Assembly: GCA_963855995.1 (NCBI GenBank)
Contig: OY979718.1
Span: 23,428,282-23,492,281 of the forward strand
Origin: Muricea muricata
Lineage: Eukaryota; Cnidaria; Anthozoa; Malacalcyonacea; Plexauridae
DNA: 64,000 nt
Reading direction: 5' to 3'
The notes under the pieces were generated by a model. That model worked only from the letters and a program-made list of their open reading frames with translations, was not told the DNA's origin and ran no database searches. How positions within the stretch are numbered: position 1 is the first letter of the stretch; every line of letters begins with the position of its first letter. This document shows positions 55,724-64,000 of this stretch, piece after piece. Both the position numbers and the translations under genes were made by a program.

Positions 55724-56122
55724 TCCACGATCCACACCATCTGCAAGGCCTAAAAGCATCCTAGCCATCAGTAAGCATCCGCTATCAGATAGGACTTAGT
55801 CTCTAACCACTATCGCCCTCCATCAGCACGATCCGCCAGTGGCGGATCCAGCGTAGGTCAAAATAAATTATAGCAGCCAATTTTAAATTCAAAATAACTT
55901 TATAACAATGTCATTGGTTATGAATTTACAAAGAATAAAATCTTACCAATGAAATTGCTTTGAAGGTGTTTTTAAATGTAAATATATCCAAGAATGAGCT
56001 GTAGTAATCTATTTTGACCTACGCTAGATCCGTCACTGCGATCCACACCGTCTGCACCATCAGCAAGGCCTCAAAGCATCTTAACCATTTGTAACCGTCT
56101 GTAAACATCTGCTATCAGATGA
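55724..56122. repeat. Direct duplication flanking a MITE
   Basis: The segment CGATCCACACC-TCTGCA...GCAAGGCCT-AAAGCATC...TGCTATCAGAT occurs at about 55728-55791 and again at 56039-56119, on either side of the hAT-like MITE at 55837. The copies are diverged (about 80% by eye). Confidence 0.5.
55837..56038. mobile_element. hAT-like MITE
   Basis: A 202-bp element with ends CAGTGGCGGATCCAGCGTAG and CTACGCTAGATCCGTCACTG, continuing through GTCAAAATA. Flanks CGATCCGC (55829-55836) and CGATCCAC (56039-56046) match at 7 of 8 positions. Non-coding. Confidence 0.75.
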
Positions 56123-56658
56123 CACAGTTTCCAGAAGATGGATAATCGTTGTGGGGGGGGGGGGGCATCCATCCGTGTTTCACCCAATTTGCTTTAGAAT
56201 CGAGATTTATGAATACGTGTTCCCTCCAAATAATTGCTCTGACTACAAACCATCTTCTGAACTTTGAGTGTTTCGCTTGAATGATCTCAGAATTTATCAT
56301 ACAATTTTGAATAATCATCCCCCAGCCGTTCCGGGCGTAAGCCCGGGGCGAGGGTTACTAATTTCGTATTAGCGGAGTTCAAAGTCGTTGCTCGTGGTAG
56401 TTAGGTAGTAAAAATGGTATGTCATGACGTCGTCCTCACTGATTTCAACAATATGGCGGATTAACATGAATGGCTAACACTCATTGGCCAGATTTAAAAT
56501 TGATCACGAATTCAAGTTATTCAACTGTCAGCAAATATTTAACTTTAGTTGGCTTTTTGCACTATAATATTTTGTATTTTTGCAAAAAGTTTTGGGAACT
56601 TTAACAACAATTTATTGTTGTAAAAATACAATAAAAAGCATTTATCAGGTCAACAAAT

Positions 56659-56766
56659 ATGGAAACAAGCAAGCAGCGAAAGGAAAACGAGGAAGCAGAA
56701 CATTTAGCAAGGCGAAACGAGCGTAGACGACGACAAAGGCTCAAGAAGACTGCCGAAGAAGATTGA
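56659..56766 (+). CDS. Short highly charged ORF, possible relic
   Basis: Thirty-five codons from an ATG, almost entirely Glu/Lys/Arg/Gln (QRKENEEAEHLARRNERRRR). Such charged helical repeats occur at the N-termini of some cnidarian Helitron-like helicases and other transposon proteins, but the piece is too short and too low in complexity to assign. Confidence 0.2.
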   Translation: METSKQRKENEEAEHLARRNERRRRQRLKKTAEED

Positions 56767-58927
56767 AGAGAGATTAATTCGGGGAAAATACAGAGAAGCG
56801 CCAACAATTGACTATGGCGTGAAACACAAGGCAAGTTTGTTGATAATGCGTATTTATACTTGTGTTTTAATGCTTTATAAAGGCCGGCGTAGCCGTACTC
56901 ATTCAGTCTATTCACTGTTTAAATTCCAGAGTAAGTTTATGTTTTGTAAATGCAAGACTGTCTTCTTATTATTAATGTAATTAATAGGTCGTATTTTACA
57001 CCAAATTTAAGCTTACATTAAGTGTAATAACATACCGATGACAAATGTTGTGCCATTTAAAAAAATTGTCAATAAAACAAGGATTAAAAACTCAATATTT
57101 TGTCATTTTAAAAAAATATTCAGAAAGAGTACCAATTGCCGTGTTGCTATGACAAGAACCTATGTCAGTGCTTCGTGTAATTCAGAACATTTAGTTGCAT
57201 GCTCTTAGTTAGTGGCGAGGGGTTGCTGCATGCATGTATTTCTAGTTAGCAGCAATAATAGGCCGTATACTATCGATCAAAAAGTGAAAAAGTCGCATAG
57301 AAAACATGGTTTTCTCACCCTTCCTCTGAAGCGTAACACTTCTCAGCAAAACAAACCTATAGATTAAAATGTAAGATTCAAATTCATGCACATGTTGCAA
57401 AGTTCACCCACCCACAGTTTTGCAGTACAATGCCGCCAAAGTTTTGCAAAATCAACTAAACCGCCACCATATTTGATTAAACGTCCGTCAATTTTTATAT
57501 GAAGTTTTTCGTATCCGCTGGACAAACAGTCAAACAACGGCTCAAAATGAAAACATGGTGCAAGTTTCCACTGGGCATTAATTTGGACAATTCATATTTG
57601 TTGCAGTTTTTGGATGAAAGATAGATTTTCCCAATCGTTTGGTTACTTGGCGTACGTAATTTTAATGTTTTGAGTGCTATCCGTAATCGTAAACTTCAAA
57701 GTGTTTGCACTCTTTGCTGGAGCTGTGGCAGGTCAGATAATATTAAATATTGTCAAAACGAATAAGGAAAAGATAAGAAGGTAAAGAAACGCTTTATTTA
57801 CACCTTGAAAACCCACACTTGGAATAAGCCTTTTTTGGTTTGTTTTCCTCATAAATGAATATAAAAAAGAGTTTCAATTCGCCCTCGGAGCATGCCAATG
57901 CACGTCCACCTCATGTCGAAAAAAATTAGAAGGGCAAAAATGAATAAATGAATCTTCAACACGCCTTCTCCCCTACCCCCCAATAAAACCCTATAACTTT
58001 GTTCTGCACTAGTACATCCATGCGTACATGAAGTAAAATTGAATTATGAGAAATTAAGACAGTTTTTGTCCCATACAGCATTATGAAGGAGAATTAGACT
58101 TAGACTAATTACAATGGCTATGGCATGTTAGAACAATCCAAAATTCATCAGTGCAAACAGTTATACAGAAAAAAGGCAGTGTGTATATTACTTAATGATA
58201 GGAATTTAATGTAAAAAATATTATTTCACGTTAATTAAAAATATTTACAATTTATACCGTATGTACTGTAGCTACTGTATAACCAGTTCATTATTTAATA
58301 ACAAGATATATGTACGCTGTCTTGCATGAAAAACACTAATATACCTTGTCGACAAAGTTGAATCTCTGGGCCCCATGTTCACAGCAAGATTTTGGCAATT
58401 CTTTTTCCATAGAAAAAAATACTTGTGTTAAGGGATCATAATTATGCAAATCTACCATGTATAGTTTTTTTCCCAAATGTACTTGTCGTTCGTATACGTT
58501 CGTATTTACACATAATTACCATAAAATTATCATACGTTAAGTTATATAATGATTATACAGGGTATTTACAATCATATCTACTTAAAATTATATATAGACG
58601 AGCTTAAAAAAGCTAGAATAATGTTTGCAACCAAACATAGATTTCAAAAAAATATACTCTTATGGGTTGCGGTATATCTGTCTCTCATTTTGCACCTTTC
58701 TCTTGATATGACATTATTACATCGATGAAATTTGGTTACAATTCTCTTACACCTTACTTATAAACACATTAATTATTTTTTTTGTAATTACCATTGAATT
58801 TCAATGATAAAAAGCTCAATTATAATCGATTGTGAAAACTCAATTTTTTAACGAAACAAAAACCAAATTTTTAATCTATTACAGATGCCACTAAACCACC
58901 TGCAGATGTATGTGACTCTGTGGGAAA
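56767..58927. other. Intergenic stretch upstream of the zinc-finger gene end
   Basis: AT-rich, no exon or bounded repeat recognised. It lies downstream of the minus-strand zinc-finger gene and so should contain that gene's 3' UTR; no clear signal was fixed. Confidence 0.3.
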
Positions 58928-61315
58928 TTATGAGGTACTACTTGTTACCACTTTATTAATCAACTTCTTCCTAATGCTGTTTTTCAGTCTTTCTGCTGCG
59001 ACCATGTCTTTCCTCTGTAACGCTTCCTTGTAGTGAGTGTGTAAATGCGTCTGCAAGGAGCCAGATTGGGAAAACGCCTTAGAACAATGCCAGCATTTGT
59101 AAGGCTTTTCACCGGTATGTGTTCTGAAATGACGCTTTAGATCTGTGGATCGAGCAAAAGCCCTGAGACACTCTGCACACTTGTATGGTTTCTCCCCAGT
59201 ATGGTTGCGTAGGTGACGTTGAAGATCCGTGGAACGAACAAATGCACGGGAGCATTGTGTGCATTTATAAGGACTTTCACCTGTCAAAATATGATTACGA
59301 TTACATGACGGTCGTGCATTTTAATTTCGAAATTGATGCATGCCTTGTAACTGGAATTTGCTGGTAGGTAAACAGCGAAACATATTCTAAGACGATCTGA
59401 TTGAGTTAATATAAATTAAGAAAAGTGACGATACCGAAAATGTTAGACACTTTAAATGGAGTGGAAAAACAAGAGCAGAAACACAAAGCATTTACTTACG
59501 TGAAGATAAAACAATGGATAAAAGTAACTCCCAACGATAAAATACAATCATGTACTTCGTTTAAACTTTTACCTGTGTGAGATCTCATGTGTCTTCTCAA
59601 GTAGCAAGGATACTGAAATGCTTTCACACAGTAACTGCATTTCCAAGTTCGCCCTGTCTTGTCAGGACAAACATACTTTACATGGCGCTCCAGATAACTT
59701 TCGTAGGCAAAGATTTTGCCACATTTATAACACGTAAAGCTTTCGCTGTCTGTAAAATTTAATTTGAACGTTAAAGTAAATAATTGTTTAAGAAAGTCAT
59801 TGATAGGATTGTGTAAATCGATATTCTCCATTTGAAGAATGCTATAAGAGGAAAAATGCCAAAATTAATATTAGAGTCTGTGAAAGAATACTGAAAACAG
59901 TCTTTGGAAAGAATTTTGATTAAATTTGTTGCAATTAAATCATATGACTTCACTGTTACATAGACTTTACACAGGCATTATGCAGTCCTATATGCCATGA
60001 ACGTGCGCTCTTTATTCGCATATTCAAATAGAAGAGTATAAATTAAATACTTGGCTGCTATAAAATTAGAAAAAACAAACAAACCTGTATTGCATAATTT
60101 CTTTTGTAGATACCACTTGAAAAATACTTCTCGTTTTTCTTCCTTCGTGTGCCAGGCATCAAGTATGAATCGGGATGCATCAACTATTGTAAGACCTGTC
60201 TCTTTTACTATTTCTTTCTCGCTAAAACGATTGTTGTCGAAGAAATCTTTTATTTCTCTCTGAATCACATCTTGATTGCCTCTATTTTGTGTGAAAATGT
60301 AATAAAAATGTATTCACTTTTATGATAGAAAATACAGTTTAGTAATACTGTATAAAAATTCTATTTTGTATGGTTGGAAAATTTATAGTTTGTTTTCACA
60401 CTAGATCTGTGTACAAGAATTTAAAGAAAAACCAACGAGGTTGATAGCCATGTCATTGTCGAAAACTGCTTTAATAATATCCCTGGGGATCCACTGGTAT
60501 AATGCTTGCATTTCTACACTTCTGATGACTTCCAAAGTTCAGATATCAAAATCACTGTTCAAACAATTTCCTGAAGAATTATTTCGAGTATTATGAACAA
60601 ACTGCCAGGAAATTTTGATTCTATGGACCCCAGGTGCACCACTAAGGCGGAAATACATGCGTACGATCTGTATTTTGTTGTATTTAATTTTACATGTGGT
60701 CTGAATTTCCATTGCGTATAGGTCTTCTAAGTACTGCACATTTTTCCTGCAATTACTATCATAACTATCAAATCAATATCATAAATATCAAATCAACTCA
60801 AATAATTGTTAAGGGATACGTATAAAATTGTCATGCATCGTGCATTGTAACTCTTTAGAATTTTTCTGTTTAGCTTTTACTAGTATACTAGCATAAGCGT
60901 ACTCACTTTAGCATTTTTTCAAGTTCTCTGTCTAATCTCTCTCCTTTTAGAACCATGCTGCTTTGGCTTGATGGTTGAGTATTTTTTGGAAAGAGTCCGT
61001 TGTTTGTGCGTTCTTCTTCGGTAGGGATTGCGAGAAGTCTTTTTAGGTCTGCACTTGAATTGCGCATCAAGCAAAGAGTTCTTAAAACCTCTTCAGGAAA
61101 TGGCTCAGTCTCCTCGCGAGCCTGAATAAAGGTAGGCTCACGGCTATTTTGGCCATGTGAAGACAGTTGTGGCTCTTGGACTTGTTCCTCGCGTTGTTTC
61201 ATCAAACATATATCGGCCAGAGCATGAAGACCATGCGCATGCGCACCACTCCTAGTGCGTGCGTCTGATCCGCCATTGTCATCCTGGAGATAAGAGCTTC
61301 TAGCACCGAACCTTT
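58928..61315 (-). CDS. C2H2 zinc-finger protein, five fingers
   Basis: Exons on the minus strand: 61315-60907, 60746-60694, 60279/60281-60085, 59749-59573, 59280-58928 (stop). The last three junctions keep phase. Exon 59749-59573 has two fingers: [17 protein letters not shown] ending in Cys rather than His, and [21 protein letters not shown]. The last exon has three fingers joined by TGEKPYKC linkers ([24 protein letters not shown]) and a basic C-terminal helix. The first exon encodes a polar region with [11 protein letters not shown] and [18 protein letters not shown], and joins [19 protein letters not shown]. The second exon is uncertain: without splicing at the ACAT|GTAAAA donor (60694) it reads on to a stop at 60539. 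An ATG at 61349 is in frame, but a TTTTTACAG acceptor lies directly before 61315, so further 5' exons are likely. Probable nuclear DNA-binding regulator; orthology not assigned. Confidence 0.7.
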
Positions 61316-62014
61316 CTGTAAAAAGATTGTCAATTGTTAAAATAGGCACTATTAAAGCATTTTCATGCTCATATTTGTGTTATCCTAAATATAGCCCTAA
61401 TGCCAAGGTAAATTTTCTAAACACTAATATTTTTGATAAAATCTTCTACGAGGATCATTATTTGATTTCTCAAAAGCAATACTGCTCACACACGGATGCT
61501 GCTCCGACAGAGTGGCGTACCAAAGAAGACAGGGCCCATAGGCATACAAGGTGCCTTGCTGTCTACACCATAGTCTGCTGGGAATTTCACTACTACATTT
61601 TAACGTAGAATTTGGATAGGGATCGGACGGTAGGGAGCCCTTCGAGATTTCTTAAACTAACCTCACTAACGATCATTGCGTCATTGCTCCAGCATTATCT
61701 GGAAATTACTAAAACCTGATGGGGACGAGTAACTTTGCCCTCACTGTTTTAGCCATTGGATTTCCGTCTATCGAACTATATATAGTTAGGTGAAAATTAT
61801 ATTTTTCTTTGTTTTTGCGTATTTAAGTTGCAATAGGTTTTCTATTAGTCATAGGTTGCCCTGATGAATAGCATGCCGTCTTTCACGTTATTACTTCTTG
61901 GTAACTATAATATCGTCGACATCTTTGGTCTTTCAAGATGTTGGAGACGCAAGATCCAGAATCGAAACCTTTAAGCATTCTTAAAACTTTGGTGTATTGG
62001 GGTGCATTAACCTT
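61316..62014. other. Spacer or first intron of the zinc-finger gene
   Basis: No exon or repeat boundary recognised. Confidence 0.3.
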
Positions 62015-62270
62015 ATTTAATATATGATCCACGCACTCAAAACCTACGCACTCGATTGGTCAAAATCAATCACGTTTGTTTTGGTTACCTTGTAACAACG
62101 AGCCGTTTGAGTGCATTACTCGCAATAACGCGCGGAAAACGTGCATTATTTAAAATGGATAAAAATTTTGTACATATCTATGGGATGAAGACGAAGTTTG
62201 TACATAAAGCAATGGCTAAAAGTACGAAGAGACAAACAAATTGTGGCATTGCAATTTTTCTAGGTAAATA
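62015..62270 (+). repeat. Third copy of the dispersed repeat seen at 3290-3830
   Basis: Shares ATATGATC, GCACTCGATTGGTCAAAATC, TTGTTTTGGTTACCT-G-AACAACGAG and GGAAAACGTGCATTATTTAAAATGG with the copies near 3290 and 3568, in the same orientation and nearly 59 kb away. Confidence 0.6.
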
Positions 62271-62433
62271 AACCGAGCAAAGATGTAAGCGCACATAGTT
62301 TAAATAGCAAAGGACTTAGACAATCATCCTGTAAAACTCTACGACCAACTTGTATAAATGGGGTGTTGAATTTAGATGTGATTATTGAAATTTTAAAGTT
62401 TGTGTAGAGGCTTTTGATGATAGTTGAATATGA

Positions 62434-63790
62434 TCAGATATGTGATGATAAACGAGGACTGTGATGTACTTCCCCGAAGGCATTCTCTAGGTCAAGTAGG
62501 GTTAGAATTAGGGATCGTTGTCTGATTCGAGCTTGATTGATGATGTAAGCTATTTGTGCTGTGTGCTCAAATGTTACTGATATGTGGGGAGTAAATCCTT
62601 TTTGAATATTATGTACATTGTAAACCATAGTGAGCGCAATCAGATGCAGTAGGGTATTTATTATTGAATCATACCTCCACTTATATCTCTTTTGCTGTAA
62701 CGAAACTTCACAGTAAGAAACTACATGCATGGAGCTGTGTTTGGATTTTGTTACAAAGGTCGCAACTGGAAGAATCACGAATGTTCCACCGCTTCAGATT
62801 TGAATTGCTGGCAAAACAAATAATATTTCTAGACAACTTGTTAACTATTTCCTGCCATAAATCCAAAATTTTCTTATGACATACTTCTATCAGATACTTT
62901 ACAATAACACTTTGTTCCTTTAATTCAGTAAAGTTTGCCCAAACCTCTTTGTTCTTTTGCACTTTCAACAGTTTATTCGCTTCGGATATAAGTTCGTACC
63001 TTTTCGTTATATTAGGTGACGCTTTCTCCGATTTGGGTTATCGAGATGATGTTACAGCATAGAGGTGTTAAATATCATTGTTTTTTGATGATTTCAAAAT
63101 GCATCTTATCGAAAGTTTGCATTGTGAACATAAATCTGAAGCACAAGAAAAATAAATGCCTAGTTCTGATTTTGGGAGTTTTAAATGAGTGATTTTGCTA
63201 CTAACTGGGATGTGTAGCCATTTCCGAACATACTTTTAAATAATGGGATCGATGTTCTGTTGTATCCAAGTTTCAGAGATATCGTAAATAGAAATTCGCC
63301 ACCGAATCTTTGAGTAAACATAGTTTTGAATAGTCCATATTTTCGAAAAAAGACTTATTGGCAAAAGATCTATTTTCTTGAAATAGTCTTTGATCTCACA
63401 GAGTAACTCAATCTTAATTGATTAACAGTCTGTACCAAAATTGAATTTTTTTCCTAGATAGTCAAACTCTGTTCATTTTCTATGGGTGTTACTCGTTTTC
63501 TTGAGATCATAATAGCAGGCTGGTATTGAATTGCTTTTGACGCTCGTTTCTTGATCTCGAAAGTATGACATTTTTCAACTCGTATGTGTAAATCTGCATC
63601 ATGTATCATCCGCAAATTGGGGCCAGTCCCTGGGGTTTATTGTGGCGTTATTTACGTAACCAAGACATTTTAATTTCTCATCGTTTATTGACTGAATTAA
63701 GGAAATTACACACAAGTTAAATAACATTGGCGATAAACAATCCCCTTGTAATACCCCATGTTCTACTAGAATTTGGAATGATAATCATGA
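62434..63790 (-). pseudogene. LINE reverse transcriptase relic with permuted parts
   Basis: Read on the minus strand from the right: GVLQGDCLSPMLFNL (motif B, about 63755-63710), QFADDT (catalytic motif C, 63603-63620), decayed connector, then a Cys-rich region NLKRWNIRDSSSCDLCNK near 62830-62740. This is followed by NIQKGFTPHIS, AQIAYIINQARIRQRS and LLDLENAFGEVHH (62610-62470), which belong before motif B. The order B, C, zinc region, A shows that two truncated copies are joined or one was rearranged. Many stops. Confidence 0.65.
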
Positions 63791-63845
63791 TAATATTGGA
63801 CTCAAAGGGAGATTTGAAATGATGTACTGACTACTGAGGTCCTTA

Positions 63846-64000
63846 TATATAGTGCCCCGGAACAAGCGTTGAGAACAAATTATACGAGATTTCACATTGA
63901 TCGCACAACAGGTTTCCCTTTATGCAGAATGAGCAGAAGTAAGGGAGAAACGGTGGCCCATGTGGTTAGTGAGTGCGGTAAGCTGGCGCAGACAGAATAT
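63846..64000 (+). pseudogene. LINE C-terminal zinc-knuckle fragment, runs off the window
   Basis: The plus strand reads EQALRTNYTRFHID, PLCRMSRSKGETVAHVVSEC and GKLAQTEY, the CxxC..H...C region that closes the ORF2 of several LINE families; the second Cys is replaced by Ser. It is in opposite orientation to the relic just to its left. Confidence 0.6.

Overview
This window is eukaryotic and almost certainly animal. It is AT-rich, gene-poor and packed with transposon debris, and its genes are split into small exons with GT..AG introns. The content (a near-intact CR1/L2-type LINE whose ORF1 carries an SGNH esterase domain, RTE- and jockey-like LINE relics, dense hAT-like MITEs, and a virus-like element with a packaging-type ATPase) resembles cnidarian, especially anthozoan, genomes. 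That taxonomic call is inference; no rRNA, tRNA or mitochondrial marker is present to settle it.

Four host genes can be built by matching splice sites, phases and protein families. (1) The 3' end of an ILEI/FAM3-type domain gene on the plus strand (exons 2726-2894 and 14453-14524). (2) A complete plus-strand LRRC72 orthologue in eight exons between 17564 and 31804, predicted at 282 aa. (3) An MGAT4C-like N-acetylglucosaminyltransferase on the plus strand (a likely signal-anchor exon at 35070/35115-35238, a stem exon at 35857-36008 and the catalytic exon at 49694-50367). (4) A minus-strand C2H2 zinc-finger gene with five fingers (61315 down to 58928). Its start may lie to the right of the exons seen.

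The introns and spacers are mostly mobile DNA. The 13.7 kb intron of the MGAT4C-like gene holds a 5.7 kb virus-like element (about 36215-41906) and a 4.9 kb LINE (about 44200-49068). The element has long inverted termini, a broken FtsK/HerA (A32-like) ATPase, an acidic 165-aa ORF, two inverted copies of a GRF-type zinc-finger ORF, and a frameshifted minus-strand ORF. Between its divergent ORFs lies an array of twelve 11-bp repeats ending directly at a TATA box. This element is the best candidate for something poorly described.

The LRRC72 introns hold a 3.2 kb insertion bounded by inverted arrays of a roughly 22-bp GATCTTGG-type repeat (23478-26662), which interrupts an RTE LINE relic. They also hold an element with terminal inverted repeats of about 500 bp (28721-31113) carrying a nested hAT MITE. 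To the right of the MGAT4C-like gene is a nested set of inverted-repeat elements (51898-54885). The window ends in rearranged LINE debris on both strands (62434-64000). Several MITEs have readable target-site duplications: 8 bp for hAT-like copies, TAA for a Harbinger-like copy and TA for another.

The host genes do not form an operon or an obvious pathway. They are ordinary, independently transcribed animal genes.
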